Counted from the first letter of the stretch, positions 1 to 10,729 are shown. The stretch: 64,000 nt of DNA from Lentzea sp. NBRC 102530 (GCF_030269365.1 NZ_BSTF01000011.1:1-64000); one strand, 5' to 3'. Numbers and translations are program-made. Notes: a model not told the origin generated them from the letters alone.

Positions 1-64
1 TATCCCCGCCTCATCGCAGACCTCGCCGCCATACCCAGCACAGCTTGACAATCCATAGGAGCAT

Positions 65-206
65 CTTCGGGGCCCTTGCGAGGCGCTGGTCGTCCGGAAA
101 AGGCCGGGCTGAAAAGCGCCCGGCCGAGCCACAAGTGGTAGCACCTCGCACCCGAAGTCAAGCCCCAATCCCTTCGGGTGCGTGGCTGGGTTCGTTGGCA
201 CGTCAC
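65..206 (-). repeat. Dispersed 142-bp repeat, copy A
   Basis: Read on the minus strand, this stretch matches 34663-34804 nearly base for base and has the same length of 142 bp. Shared landmarks are GTGACGTGCCA at one end, GCTTGACTTCGGGTGCGAGG in the middle, the hairpin GGCCGGGC/GCCCGGCC, and CAGCGCCTCGCAAGGGCCCC at the other end. The outer inverted-repeat arm at 65-72 is cut short here compared with copy B. GCTTGAC occurs just outside it (44-50), as if the arm had been split by a short insertion. Confidence 0.8.
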
Positions 207-410
207 GGGTACCGGCTGGACGGTTCAGCCAAGACGGTCGGCTCGCCTGCGGCATTGCGCTTGTGCCTTGGGTGGCTCGGCTGCTCATCTCCCGGCCGCT
301 GCGCTCCGCGCAGCTCGCCGGAGCCGCACCGCTCCACCGCCATCCTCCGCCGCGGCCCCCACGCGCCGCAGGCCTTCCCCGGCGCGGCCCTCCCCTTCCC
401 GGACACGACG

Positions 411-440
411 AAGGCCGCCCAGGCGGACCTGGGCGGCCTT
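411..440 (-). terminator. Terminator hairpin after rpfB
   Basis: Perfect 13-bp inverted repeat AAGGCCGCCCAGG / CCTGGGCGGCCTT with a 4-nt loop, 29 bp past the rpfB stop codon. The AA/TT ends give a short U tract in either direction. Confidence 0.75.
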
Positions 441-468
441 GTCAGGGGACCGAGAGGGTGGTGCGGGT

Positions 469-2182
<1,714 letters not shown>

Positions 2183-3004
2183 TCAGTCCCCGAGTCCGAA
2201 CACTCGTTGAGCAGTACGGGTGACAGCGGAGCAGAGTTCAGAAAGATCTTCACCACGGAGAGTAGCGAGATCCCGAATTGTGTAATTCACACAATAGGGT
2301 TCGTTTGGACGCCCGCGGAACGGATGAGGGGTCAGGAACGGCGCATCGGTCTCGACGAGGAGCTGGTCCTGCGGTACGAGCACCGCCGCCTCCCGCAGCG
2401 CACGGGCGTTCTTGAACGTCACCGGGCCCGCGAACGACAGCACGTACCCCGCGTCGACGCACCGCCGGGCGAAGTCCGCGTCGCCGGAGAAGCAGTGGAA
2501 CACCACAGTGGACGGTGCGCCCTCGGCGTCGAGGATCTTGAGGATGTCCTCGTGCGCGTCCCGGTCGTGGATCATCAACGGCTTCCCGACGCGCTTGGAA
2601 AGGTCGATGTGCCAACGGAAAGCCTCGTGCTGGGCGGCCGGCGGCGAGTAGTCCCAGTAGTAGTCGAGACCCGTCTCGCCGATCGCCACGACGCGATCCA
2701 GCACGGCCAGGCGCTCCAGTTCGGCCTTCTCGACCTCACCGAAGGTGGAGGTTCGCGTCGGGTGCACGGCGACCGCCGCGTAGACCCTCGGGTCCCAAGT
2801 GGACGCCTCGGCGGCCCACGTGGCGGAGGCCAGGTCGTCCGCGACGGTGATCACGTGCGAGACGCCGGCGGCGCCTGCCCGGTCGAGCAGAACGGCCACG
2901 CCGGCGGCATCGGTGGCGCCACACGCGTCGAGATGCGTGTGAGCGTCGATCACCGGTGCCGGAAGAGCTTCCGGCACCGGCGGTCGTTCGCGCTGGTCCG
3001 CCAC
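2183..3004 (-). CDS. tatD: TatD family metal-dependent hydrolase (DNase)
   Basis: TIM-barrel metallo-hydrolase of the TatD family, likely a 3'-5' exonuclease or deoxyribonuclease in repair or quality control. It shows the metal ligand motif VIDAHTHLD near the N-terminus, AIGETGLDYYWD, MIHDRDAHEDIL, VFHCFSGD and LVETDAPFLTPHPFRG, all in family order. The GTG start overlaps the metG stop (TAGTG), giving 273 aa, the usual family length, and implying translational coupling. The downstream neighbour is rpfB. Confidence 0.95.
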   Translation of the reverse strand: MADQRERPPVPEALPAPVIDAHTHLDACGATDAAGVAVLLDRAGAAGVSHVITVADDLASATWAAEASTWDPRVYAAVAVHPTRTSTFGEVEKAELERLAVLDRVVAIGETGLDYYWDYSPPAAQHEAFRWHIDLSKRVGKPLMIHDRDAHEDILKILDAEGAPSTVVFHCFSGDADFARRCVDAGYVLSFAGPVTFKNARALREAAVLVPQDQLLVETDAPFLTPHPFRGRPNEPYCVNYTIRDLATLRGEDLSELCSAVTRTAQRVFGLGD

Positions 3005-4797
3005 TAGTCGGTGACGATCGGAGCCCACTCGGGCCCGGTCTCGCCCAGCTTCGCGTCGAGCTTGCCGAACAGCGGCGACGGCTTCTCCAGCGGGCGGCCC
3101 ACCTCGAGCGGCGTGGACTCCCACCTGGCCTGCTCACCGGCGTAGTCACCGGTCAGCACCGGGTAGGAGCGCTCGGGGACGTCGAGGTCCTGGACCTCGT
3201 TCATCTGCGGCTGCGCGGCCCACACGCCCGTGCCGCCCAACGCCTCGTGCACCTTCTGCGCCGAGTGCGGCAGGAACGGCGTCATCAGCGTGTTCGCGTC
3301 CTGCACGACCTGCAGAGCCGTGTGCAGCACCGAGTCGCGGCGGTCCGGGTCGTCCTTGAGCTTCCACGGCTCCTGGTCCGACAGGTACTTGTTCGCCGCC
3401 GAGATGACCCGCATGGCCTCGCCCGTGGCCTGCTTGAACCGCGACCGGCGCAGGTGCGCGCCGACCGTGTCGAACGCCGCGCGGGACTGCGCGAGCAGCT
3501 CGTGGTCGGCGGGCGTCAGCGAGACGGCCTTCGGGATCGCGCCCACGTTCTTGTGCGCCATCGAGATCGAGCGGTTGACCAGGTTGCCCCACTCGTTCGC
3601 CAGCTCGAAGTTCGTCCGCCGGACGAACTCCTCCCAGGTGAAGTCCGTGTCCTGGTTCTCCGGGCCCGCGACGGAGATGAAGTACCGCAGCGCGTCCGGC
3701 CCGAACTCCTTCAGGAAGTCGCCGACGTAGATCACGGTGCCGCGCGAGGTGGAGAACTTCGAGCCGGACATCGTCAGGTACTCCGACGACACGACCTCGG
3801 TCGGCAGGTTCAGCGTGCCGAACCGGCCGGGCTCCCCGCCCTTGTCGCCCGCGCCGTTCTGCCCGAGCAGCAGCGACGGCCAGATCAGCGAGTGGAAGAC
3901 GATGTTGTCCTTGCCCATGAAGTAGTAGCCCTGGGCGTCACCCGTCCAGAACTCCTTCCAGGCATCGGGGTCGCCGGTGCGCCGGGCCCACTCGACCGAC
4001 GCCGACAGGTACCCGATGACCGCGTCGAACCACACGTAGAACCGCTTCATCGGCTGGTCGCTCCACCCGTCGAGCGGGATGGGGATGCCCCAGTCGAGGT
4101 CGCGGGTGATCGCGCGCGGCCGCAGGTCCTTGATCAGGTTCTGCGAGAACTTGAGCACGTTCGGGCGCCAGTCGGCGCGCGTGCCCATCCAGCCCGACAG
4201 CGAGTCGATGAACGCCGACAGGTCGAGGAACAGGTGCTCGGTCTCGACGAACTTCGGCGTCTCGCCGTTGATCCGCGAACGCGGGTTCTTCAGGTCGATC
4301 GGGTCGAGCTGGTTGCCGCAGTTGTCGCACTGGTCGCCGCGCGCGCCGTCGTACCCGCAGATCGGGCAGGTGCCCTCGATGAAGCGGTCGGGCAGCGTGC
4401 GGCCGGTCGACGGGCTGATGGCGCCCATCTCGACCTTGGGCACGACGTAGCCGTTCTTCCACAGCGCGAGGAAGAGGTCCTGCACCACCCGGTAGTGGTT
4501 GCCGGTGGTGGTGCGGGTGAAGAGGTCGTAGGAGAGGCCGAGGCCCTGCAGGTCAGAAGCGATGACGCGGTTGTACTTGTCGGCGAGCTCGCGGGCCGTC
4601 AGGCCCTCCTTCTCGGCCTGCACCTGGATGGGTGTGCCGTGCTCGTCCGTGCCGCTGACCATGAGCACCCGGTGTCCGGACATTCGCATGTAGCGGGAGA
4701 AGACGTCGGACGGGACACCGAAACCGGAGACGTGACCGATGTGCCTGGGGCCGTTGGCATAAGGCCAGGCCACCGCGGTCAGTACGGAGGCACTCAT
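3004..4797 (-). CDS. metG: Methionyl-tRNA synthetase
   Basis: Charges tRNA-Met. Class I signature PRHIGH is close to the N-terminus. A zinc knuckle [18 protein letters not shown] sits in the connective domain, and the KMSKS-type loop is present as GSKFSTSRG. The anticodon-binding helical domain fills the C-terminal third. About 597 aa, without the C-terminal tRNA-binding extension seen in some bacteria. Two ATGs lie six bases apart; the inner one (4797) has the better spacing from an upstream TAGG. It diverges from padR with 54 bp between starts. Confidence 0.96.
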   Translation of the reverse strand: MSASVLTAVAWPYANGPRHIGHVSGFGVPSDVFSRYMRMSGHRVLMVSGTDEHGTPIQVQAEKEGLTARELADKYNRVIASDLQGLGLSYDLFTRTTTGNHYRVVQDLFLALWKNGYVVPKVEMGAISPSTGRTLPDRFIEGTCPICGYDGARGDQCDNCGNQLDPIDLKNPRSRINGETPKFVETEHLFLDLSAFIDSLSGWMGTRADWRPNVLKFSQNLIKDLRPRAITRDLDWGIPIPLDGWSDQPMKRFYVWFDAVIGYLSASVEWARRTGDPDAWKEFWTGDAQGYYFMGKDNIVFHSLIWPSLLLGQNGAGDKGGEPGRFGTLNLPTEVVSSEYLTMSGSKFSTSRGTVIYVGDFLKEFGPDALRYFISVAGPENQDTDFTWEEFVRRTNFELANEWGNLVNRSISMAHKNVGAIPKAVSLTPADHELLAQSRAAFDTVGAHLRRSRFKQATGEAMRVISAANKYLSDQEPWKLKDDPDRRDSVLHTALQVVQDANTLMTPFLPHSAQKVHEALGGTGVWAAQPQMNEVQDLDVPERSYPVLTGDYAGEQARWESTPLEVGRPLEKPSPLFGKLDAKLGETGPEWAPIVTD

Positions 4798-4851
4798 GCA
4801 CATAGCCTACGGAGGCGGTGCCAGGCGGTTTTCACCGAGTGGGAGGTCTGA

Positions 4852-5403
4852 TTGTCCGCGACCAGAATGCTGGTGCTCGGGATCGTCAAGCTGGTCGGCG
4901 AGGCCCACGGCTACGTGGTGCGCCGCGAGCTCAAGTCGTGGTCGGCCGACTCCTGGGCGAACGTGCAGCCGGGGTCGATCTACCACGCGCTGAAGTCGCT
5001 GGCCAAGGACGGACTGCTGGAGCCGGTCGGCGTCGAGTCCGGCGAGGGCCCGGCCCGCACCACGTACCGGATCACGGCCGCCGGTGAGCACGAGCTGGAC
5101 GACCGCATCGGGCACGCGCTGGCGAACCCGACGGCGGGCAACGACGAGGTCTCCGCGGCCGTGGCCATGCTCAACCTCGTCCCCCGCAAGCAGGCCGTCG
5201 TGCTGCTGAAGAACCGGCTGGCCGGCCTCGAAGGCCAGCTCACCCCCACCCGCCACGGCATCTCCTCGATGCCGGAGATGGGCAAGCCCGCGCACGTCAG
5301 CGAGCTCTTTCGACTGTGGCTCGTCCATCTCGAAGGTCAGGTCCGGTGGACTCGGGAGTTGATCGAGCGCCTAGAGGCCGGCGAGTACGAGCTGACGGAC
5401 TAG
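4852..5403 (+). CDS. PadR family transcriptional regulator
   Basis: Winged-helix repressor of the PadR type. The N-terminal PadR domain covers about residues 1-85 (VLGIVKLVGEAHGYVVRREL...VQPGSIYHALKSLAKDGLLEP), and a C-terminal helical dimerisation domain (Vir_act_alpha_C type) completes 183 aa. It starts at TTG, 7 nt after GGGAGG (4841-4846). It lies directly upstream of a two-gene ABC exporter. Two near-identical palindromes at its 3' end are the likely operators, so autoregulated control of efflux is the simplest reading. Confidence 0.9.
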   Translation: MSATRMLVLGIVKLVGEAHGYVVRRELKSWSADSWANVQPGSIYHALKSLAKDGLLEPVGVESGEGPARTTYRITAAGEHELDDRIGHALANPTAGNDEVSAAVAMLNLVPRKQAVVLLKNRLAGLEGQLTPTRHGISSMPEMGKPAHVSELFRLWLVHLEGQVRWTRELIERLEAGEYELTD

Positions 5404-5448
5404 TCAAACTTGATTAGTCGGGGCTAGCCTCTAGTCAAACTTGACTAG
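5400..5448 (+). promoter_or_regulatory. Twin palindromic operators (probable PadR sites)
   Basis: CTAGTCAAACTTGATTAG at 5400-5417 and CTAGTCAAACTTGACTAG at 5431-5448, 31 bp apart (about three helical turns). The second has perfect 8-bp arms around a 2-nt centre; the first has one mismatch and overlaps the padR stop codon. The second ends 13 bp before the ABC ATPase start codon, next to its ribosome binding site. Confidence 0.8.
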
Positions 5449-5461
5449 AGGGGGTTTCGTC

Positions 5462-6394
5462 ATGATCGAGGCACGCGGTCTCGCGCGCCGGTTCACGACC
5501 AAGACCGGTCCGGTGGACGCGGTGCGGGGTGTGGACATCGACGTCGCGGAAGGCGAGCTCGTCGGGTTCCTCGGCCCGAACGGCGCCGGCAAGTCCACGA
5601 CGTTGCGCATGCTCACGACACTGCTGCAACCGACGGCGGGCACGGCGACGATCGCCGGGCACGACCTGTTGAAGGACCCGGCGGGCGTGCGCCGCAACAT
5701 CGGCTACGTCGGCCAGAAGGGCGGCGGCGGCCTCGACCAGCGGGTCGGCGACGAGCTGGAGTTCCAGGCCCGCTTCTACGGCCTGGCGAAGCACGACGCC
5801 CGCCGCAAGGTCGCCGACCTGCTCGACCGGTTCGACCTCACGGGTCTGGAGAAGCGCGGCGTCGTCACGTTGTCCGGCGGCCAGCAACGCAGGCTCGACA
5901 TCGCGATGGGCATGCTGCACGACCCGCGGCTGCTGTTCCTGGACGAGCCGTCGACCGCGCTCGACCCGCAGAGCCGCCGCAACCTGTGGGACCACATCCG
6001 CCAGCTCAAGGCGGACGGCACCACGGTCTTCCTGACCACGCACTACCTGGACGAGGCCGACTTCCTGAGCGACCGGCTGCTGGTCATCGACCACGGCGCG
6101 ATCGTCGGCGAGGGCTCGCCGGACGACCTCAAGCACCGCGTCTCCGGCGACCTGGTCGAGCTCGGCACGGCCCAGGCTGCCGTCGTCGCCTCCAAGTTCG
6201 AGGACGCCGTGGTCGACGGCGAGAAGGTCAGCTTCCGGATCCCGAACGGCGACCGCGCGTTGCCGGGCCTGCTGCGCGACCTCGACAACATCGGCGTCGA
6301 GCTGCACTCCGTCCAGGTGCACCGGCCGACGCTCGACGACGTGTTCCTGACCATGACCGGCCGATCACTGCGGGAGGGCAGCAATGCCGCATAG
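5462..6394 (+). CDS. Daunorubicin-resistance (DrrA-type) ABC transporter ATPase
   Basis: Nucleotide-binding subunit of a multidrug-type exporter. Walker A GPNGAGKST, signature LSGGQQRRLD, Walker B LLFLDEPS, and an H-loop in TTHYLDEADFLSD. The C-terminal extension ending in TLDDVFLTMTGRSLR is typical of DrrA-like proteins. ATG at 5462 is preceded by a GGGGG Shine-Dalgarno; an upstream in-frame start at 5441 would lie inside the operator and is unlikely. The 3' end overlaps the permease start by 11 bp. The substrate is unknown. Confidence 0.93.
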   Translation: MIEARGLARRFTTKTGPVDAVRGVDIDVAEGELVGFLGPNGAGKSTTLRMLTTLLQPTAGTATIAGHDLLKDPAGVRRNIGYVGQKGGGGLDQRVGDELEFQARFYGLAKHDARRKVADLLDRFDLTGLEKRGVVTLSGGQQRRLDIAMGMLHDPRLLFLDEPSTALDPQSRRNLWDHIRQLKADGTTVFLTTHYLDEADFLSDRLLVIDHGAIVGEGSPDDLKHRVSGDLVELGTAQAAVVASKFEDAVVDGEKVSFRIPNGDRALPGLLRDLDNIGVELHSVQVHRPTLDDVFLTMTGRSLREGSNAA

Positions 6395-7112
6395 GAACCT
6401 TCTGCGCGACACCTGGCTCGTCTTCTGCCGCGTGATGCTGCCGGTGCTGCGCAACCCCGTCGCGGTCGTGTTCGGCATCGCCCAGCCGTTGCTCTACCTC
6501 GGGCTCTTCGGACCGCTGCTGGGCGAGGGCGGCTGGCAGTGGTTCGTGCCGGGCCTGCTGGTGCAGATGGCGTTGTTCGGCACGGCCTACGCGGGCTTCT
6601 CGCTGCTGCCGGAGGTCCGCACGGGCGTGATGGAACGGCTGCGGGTCACCCCGGTCAGCCGGGTCGCGCTGCTGGTCGGACGGGTCGGCAAGGACGTCGT
6701 GCTGCTGGTCGTGCAGAGCCTGCTGATCATGCTGGCCGCGATGCTGTTCGGGTTCCGCGCGTCGGCCGGCCAGATGCTGCTCGGGCTCGGGCTGGTGGCG
6801 GTGCTCGGCATCGCGATCGGCTCGGTGTCGTACGCGATCGCGTTGAAGGTGAAGCTGGAGTACGTCTTCGCGTCGGTGCTGTCGGCGTCCATCGTGCCGT
6901 TGATGCTGCTGAGCGGCGTGCTGCTGCCGATGTCGAACGGCCCGGAGTGGCTCTACTGGCTGTCGCGGATCAACCCGCTGGCGCACGTCGTGGACGCCGA
7001 ACGCTCGATCTTCAACCCCGGCACGATGACGTACGGGCTGGTCTCGGTCGCGGTGCTCGTGCTGGTCGGCGTCTGCTACGGCGTGCGCACGTTCAACAAG
7101 GAGTCAGCTTGA
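6384..7112 (+). CDS. ABC-2 type (DrrB-like) exporter permease
   Basis: Membrane subunit partnering the preceding ATPase. 242 aa with about six hydrophobic segments (for example QWFVPGLLVQMALFGTAYAG, MLLGLGLVAVLGIAIGSVSYAIAL and the final LVSVAVLVLVGVCYGVRTF). The conserved ABC-2 coupling region LLPEVRTGVMERLRVTPVSR is also present. It overlaps the ATPase by 11 bp, so the two are co-translated. Its 3' end overlaps rsmI convergently by 9 bp. Confidence 0.92.
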   Translation: MPHRNLLRDTWLVFCRVMLPVLRNPVAVVFGIAQPLLYLGLFGPLLGEGGWQWFVPGLLVQMALFGTAYAGFSLLPEVRTGVMERLRVTPVSRVALLVGRVGKDVVLLVVQSLLIMLAAMLFGFRASAGQMLLGLGLVAVLGIAIGSVSYAIALKVKLEYVFASVLSASIVPLMLLSGVLLPMSNGPEWLYWLSRINPLAHVVDAERSIFNPGTMTYGLVSVAVLVLVGVCYGVRTFNKESA

Positions 7113-7949
7113 CCTGACCGCCGCGTCGTAGAGGGTCTTCTTGCTGATCCCGGCCGCTTCCGCGACCTCGGCGGCGGCCGACTTCATCCGCTCCCCGTCG
7201 GCGACGCGCTGCTTGACCTCGGCGACCAGCGTGTCGAGGTCCGGCGTGTCCTGCACCGGCGCGGGACCGAGCACCACGGTGATCTCGCCGCGTGCGCCCT
7301 CCACGGCCCATGCGGCGAGTTCTTCGAGGGTTCCGCGCACGACCTCTTCGTACTTCTTCGTCAGTTCGCGGCACACGGCGACACGGCGGTCCGGCCCGAG
7401 CACCTCGACGGCGTCGGCGAGGGTGTCCGCGAGCCGATGGGGTGCCTCGAAGAAGACGACCGTCCGTTGCTCGGTGGCCAAAGGTGCGAACCAGCGCTTG
7501 CGTTCGCCGGACTTGCGCGGCGGGAAGCCGTCGAACGCGAACCTGTCGCTCGGCAGGCCGGACAACGCGAGCGCCGTCGTGACCGCGGACGGCCCCGGCA
7601 GGCAGGTGACGGTGATGTCCTGCTCGACGCACGCGGCGACCAGCCGGTAACCCGGATCCGACACGGACGGCATTCCGGCGTCCGTCACGAGCAGCACCGT
7701 CTCGCCCTTGTGCAGCGCTTCGAGCAGTTGCGGCACGCGCCCGACCTCGTTCTGGTCGTAGAAGCTGAGCACCCGCCCGGACGGCTTGACCTGCAACGCG
7801 GCCGCGAGGCTGTGCGTTCTCCTGGTGTCCTCGGCGGCGATCACGTCGGCGGTCTCGAGCGCCTCGATCAGGCGCGCGGAGGCGTCGCGGATGTCGCCGA
7901 GAGGGGTGGCTGCCAGGACCAGACGGCCTGAACCGGATACAGGACTCAC
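7104..7949 (-). CDS. rsmI: 16S rRNA (cytidine(1402)-2'-O)-methyltransferase RsmI
   Basis: SAM-dependent tetrapyrrole-methylase-fold enzyme that 2'-O-methylates C1402 of 16S rRNA. Family motifs: ATPLGDIRDASARL, ADVIAAEDTRRT, LVTDAGMPSVSDPGY, CLPGPSAVTTALALSGLPSDRFAFDGFPPRKSGER, FFEAPHRLADTL and CRELTKKYEEVVRGT. The GTG at 7949 sits 5-8 nt after TAGGGTGA; a GTG three codons upstream (7958) is the alternative. It is divergent from pmt, a common actinobacterial arrangement. Confidence 0.94.
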   Translation of the reverse strand: MSPVSGSGRLVLAATPLGDIRDASARLIEALETADVIAAEDTRRTHSLAAALQVKPSGRVLSFYDQNEVGRVPQLLEALHKGETVLLVTDAGMPSVSDPGYRLVAACVEQDITVTCLPGPSAVTTALALSGLPSDRFAFDGFPPRKSGERKRWFAPLATEQRTVVFFEAPHRLADTLADAVEVLGPDRRVAVCRELTKKYEEVVRGTLEELAAWAVEGARGEITVVLGPAPVQDTPDLDTLVAEVKQRVADGERMKSAAAEVAEAAGISKKTLYDAAVRSS

Positions 7950-7973
7950 AAGGTTCACCCTACGATCGGCGGC

Positions 7974-9512
7974 GTGACAGTCCTCGTGCAGCCAGGTGAG
8001 GCGCCCGTCGTCGTCGAGGAGCCGCGCACGGATCGTGCGGCCGCGCTCGACCCGCCTCCTTATGGAGACCGGATGCGCGGGTGGCTCATGACGGCCGTCG
8101 TGACCCTCATCGGTGCCGTCGTGCGCTTCTGGAACGTCGGGTATCCGACGGACAAGGGCACGCCGATCTTCGACGAGAAGCACTACGTGCCGCAGACGGC
8201 GCAGGTGCTGCGCAACGGCGGCTACGAGGACAACCCGGGCTACGAGCTGATCGTCCACCCGCCGCTCGCCAAACAGCTGATGGCGATCGGCCAGGACCTC
8301 TTCGGCTACGACGGCCTCGGCTGGCGGTTCGCCTCGGCGCTGGCCGGTGCGATCACGATCCTGCTGATCGTGCGGATCGCCCGCCGTCTGACCCGCTCGG
8401 ACCTGCTGGGTGCTCTCGCGGGCGTGTTGCTCATCGCGGACGGCGTGTCGCACGTCCAGTCGCGGATGGGCATGCTCGACATCTTCCTGGCGTTGTTCGT
8501 CGTCGCCGCGTTCGGCTGTCTGGTGGTCGACCGCGAGCAGGTGCGCGAACGACTGGCCGTGGCCGTGCGCGAGGGGTTCGTCAACAACTCGGCGTTCGGG
8601 CCGTGGCTGGGCTTCCGCTGGTGGCGCTTCGGCGCGGGCGTGATGCTCGGTGCCGCGTGCGGCATCAAGTGGTCGGGCATCTGGTACATCGCCGCGTTCG
8701 GCCTTCTGACGGTCGTGTGGAGCGCGCTGGCCCGCCGTGCGGCCGGTGTCGAGGAACCGTGGCTGGGCGCGCTGGTGAAGGACGTGCTGCCGTCGCTGGG
8801 CGGTCTGGTCGCGATCCCGGTGCTCGTCTACGTCGTGACGTGGTTCCCGTGGATGGCCAGCGAGACCGGCATCGACCGGCACGTGGTCGGCGGCAAGGTC
8901 AAGGACGTCTCCTACATCCCCGACGTGCTGCAGTCGCTCTGGTACAACGCCCAGAACGTCTACAAGTTCCACGTCGGCCTGGTCACCTCGGCGACCAACA
9001 CGCACCCGTGGGAGTCGAAGCCGTGGACGTGGCCGATGGGCCTGCGTCCGATGCTCTACTACTACGACAACACCGTCACGGGTTGCGGTGCGGCGTCGTG
9101 CCTCGGCGCGATCATGCTCATCGGCACGCCCGCGATGTGGTGGCTGGCGTTCCCGGTGATCGGCTGGGCCCTGTACCGCACGATCGGCCGGATGGACTGG
9201 CGCTACGCCGCCGTCCTGGTCGGGTACGCCGCCGGTCTGCTGCCGTGGTTCCTGAACCTCGACCGGCAGATGTACTTCTTCTACGTCACGCCGATGGCGC
9301 CGTTCCTGGTGCTGCTGATCGTGCTGGCGCTGGGCGAGGTCCTGGGTCGTTCGTCCGCCGGTTCGGAACGGCGCGGCACCGGGATGCTCGTCGTCGCTCT
9401 GTACGTGGGCATCGTGGTGGCGAACTTCGTGTGGCTGTGGCCGATCCTGAACGGCGTGCCGATCACACCCGAGCTGTGGCAGCAGCAGCTGTGGTTGCCT
9501 AGCTGGCGCTGA
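7974..9512 (+). CDS. pmt: Dolichyl-phosphate-mannose-protein mannosyltransferase (PMT)
   Basis: Polytopic GT39 enzyme that transfers mannose from a polyprenyl phosphate donor to Ser/Thr of exported proteins. The first extracytoplasmic loop carries the catalytic acidic motif IFDEKHYVPQ followed by YELIVHPPLAKQLMAIG. Later hallmarks are MLDIFLALF, CGIKWSGIWY, THPWESKPWTWP and LPWFLNLDRQMYFFYVTPMAPF. About 512 aa with roughly ten or more membrane spans, GTG start. The 3' end overlaps the convergent anti-sigma-like gene by 14 bp. Confidence 0.94.
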   Translation: MTVLVQPGEAPVVVEEPRTDRAAALDPPPYGDRMRGWLMTAVVTLIGAVVRFWNVGYPTDKGTPIFDEKHYVPQTAQVLRNGGYEDNPGYELIVHPPLAKQLMAIGQDLFGYDGLGWRFASALAGAITILLIVRIARRLTRSDLLGALAGVLLIADGVSHVQSRMGMLDIFLALFVVAAFGCLVVDREQVRERLAVAVREGFVNNSAFGPWLGFRWWRFGAGVMLGAACGIKWSGIWYIAAFGLLTVVWSALARRAAGVEEPWLGALVKDVLPSLGGLVAIPVLVYVVTWFPWMASETGIDRHVVGGKVKDVSYIPDVLQSLWYNAQNVYKFHVGLVTSATNTHPWESKPWTWPMGLRPMLYYYDNTVTGCGAASCLGAIMLIGTPAMWWLAFPVIGWALYRTIGRMDWRYAAVLVGYAAGLLPWFLNLDRQMYFFYVTPMAPFLVLLIVLALGEVLGRSSAGSERRGTGMLVVALYVGIVVANFVWLWPILNGVPITPELWQQQLWLPSWR

Positions 9513-10152
9513 TTTCGAGAGCTCGTTCCTTGGTCAGGTCACCTTCGAGCCGGAAGGTGACCTGATCTCTTTGCCACAGCAGGGTTTGGCCCGCCTTCTG
9601 CGGTTCCTCGGTGCGCCACTCGCCGGTGCGGTCGACGTAGAAGAACACGTGCGGGTACGGGATCCAGATCTTGTCGTCGATCTGCTCGACGCCGTCCTGG
9701 TGGACCAGCTTGCCGACGGTCGAGCTGATGGTGCCGTCGAACTGGTCGAGCCTCAGGTCGCCGTAGTGCAGGGTGACGAACCGTCCTTCGTGGACGGTCA
9801 CCTGGTCCGGGGTGCCGAGCTGTCGCGGCAGGTGGATCTCGAAAGGCATCTGCTTGCGCGCCTCTTCGAGTGAGACGTCCTGGCTCGGCAGCGGCGGCGC
9901 GATGCTCCGCGGCGCTTCCGTGCGGAACTCGACGCCGGCGAACTCCAGGAGTTGCTGCACGCCCGCGCGGACGGCCGGGGACACCGCGAACGCGATGGCG
10001 AACGCCGTTGCCGCCGCTACGAGTGCTCTCAGCCAGGTGCGGCGCTTCGGCTCGTTGATCTCCGCGAGGACCTGTGCGCTGATGTCCGGTGGATCCGGCA
10101 CGTGCAGGTGGCGGCCGAGGTCGCGCAGGGCTTCCGCCTGGTCATCGATCAT
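9499..10152 (-). CDS. Membrane protein, probable anti-sigma factor partner
   Basis: 217 aa, with a short cytoplasmic N-terminus (about 36 residues, MIDDQAEALRDLGRHL...), one membrane segment (LRALVAAATAFAIAFAVSPAVRAGV) and an extracytoplasmic domain of about 150 residues resembling DUF4367-type sensors. Its ATG overlaps the end of the ECF sigma gene by 11 bp, the usual layout for a sigma and its cognate antagonist. There is no zinc-binding HxxxCxxC motif in the N-terminus, so it is not a ZAS-type anti-sigma. The role is inferred from context. Confidence 0.7.
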   Translation of the reverse strand: MIDDQAEALRDLGRHLHVPDPPDISAQVLAEINEPKRRTWLRALVAAATAFAIAFAVSPAVRAGVQQLLEFAGVEFRTEAPRSIAPPLPSQDVSLEEARKQMPFEIHLPRQLGTPDQVTVHEGRFVTLHYGDLRLDQFDGTISSTVGKLVHQDGVEQIDDKIWIPYPHVFFYVDRTGEWRTEEPQKAGQTLLWQRDQVTFRLEGDLTKERALEISAS

Positions 10153-10729
10153 GGGCCACCTCCTCCAGCATCGGGCGCAGCTTGTGCAGCGCTCTGGACA
10201 GCCGCGACTTCACGGTTCCCTTGGCGAGCCCCAGGGTCTGCGCGGTCTCGGCCTCGCTCAGGTCCAGCAGATACCGGCACGTGACGACCTGCCGGTCGCT
10301 CTCGCTCAGGCTCTGCACGGCCTTGAGGAGTTGTGTGCGCGAGTCGTCCACCAGCGTGCCGGGATCGTCGTGGTCGACGGTATCGGTGATGGTGGCGAGC
10401 CTCAGCTCCATCAGGTTGCGCCGCCTCCTGCTGCGGTGCAGGTTCTTGGTCTCGTTGGCGACGATCTTGAGCAGCCACGGCTTGAAGTCCGCGCCCGTCT
10501 TGAACGTGTGGAGCTTCCGGTACGCCTTCACGAACGCCTCCTGCACCACGTCCCCGGCGTCCGCACCGGCCCCGAGCAGGTACGCGGTCCGGTGCGCGAG
10601 CGCGGTGTACCGGACGACCAGCTCGCCGTAGGCCGCCTGGTCGCCTGCGATCGCCCGTGCCACCGCTTCGTCCGTGATGCCCTCTCTACACCGGGAACCC
10701 GCGGTCGGTTCCCGGTGTATCCGCACCAT
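10142..10729 (-). CDS. ECF-type RNA polymerase sigma factor
   Basis: Region 2 is present (AYGELVVRYTALAHRTAYLLG...DVVQEAFVKAYRKLHTF...FKPWLLKIVANETKNLHR), and region 4 ends in LSESDRQVVTCRYLLDLSEAETAQTLGLAKGTVKSRLSRALHKLR. The start is uncertain. ATG at 10729 shares its CATG with the divergent ATG at 10728 and would place a 12-bp palindrome inside the coding region. The protein homologous to other ECFs begins near ITDEAVARAIAGD, where only GTG at 10663 is available and it lacks a well-spaced RBS. The adjoining membrane protein is the probable anti-sigma. Confidence 0.88.
   Translation of the reverse strand: MVRIHREPTAGSRCREGITDEAVARAIAGDQAAYGELVVRYTALAHRTAYLLGAGADAGDVVQEAFVKAYRKLHTFKTGADFKPWLLKIVANETKNLHRSRRRRNLMELRLATITDTVDHDDPGTLVDDSRTQLLKAVQSLSESDRQVVTCRYLLDLSEAETAQTLGLAKGTVKSRLSRALHKLRPMLEEVAHDR
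10688..10718. promoter_or_regulatory. Palindrome with GGGAACC cores between sigma gene and divergent gene
   Basis: Perfect 12-bp inverted repeat ACACCGGGAACC / GGTTCCCGGTGT around a 7-nt centre. GGAAC is the usual -35 element of ECF sigma factors and occurs here facing both ways, so this could be a pair of autoregulated divergent promoters or an operator. A hairpin in RNA is the alternative. Confidence 0.6.

Larger units (their letters stand above)
1..468. other. Non-coding left edge downstream of rpfB
   Basis: No convincing gene is seen here. The open frames across this stretch on the plus strand continue as an antisense shadow over rpfB. It holds one copy of a dispersed repeat (65-206) and a strong hairpin (411-440). 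Positions 1-64 and 207-410 show nothing recognisable beyond GC-rich spacer. Confidence 0.6.

Noticed and set aside
2956-4851. Plus-strand open frame of 631 codons
   Set aside because: Antisense to metG, which has all its catalytic motifs; no protein family features.
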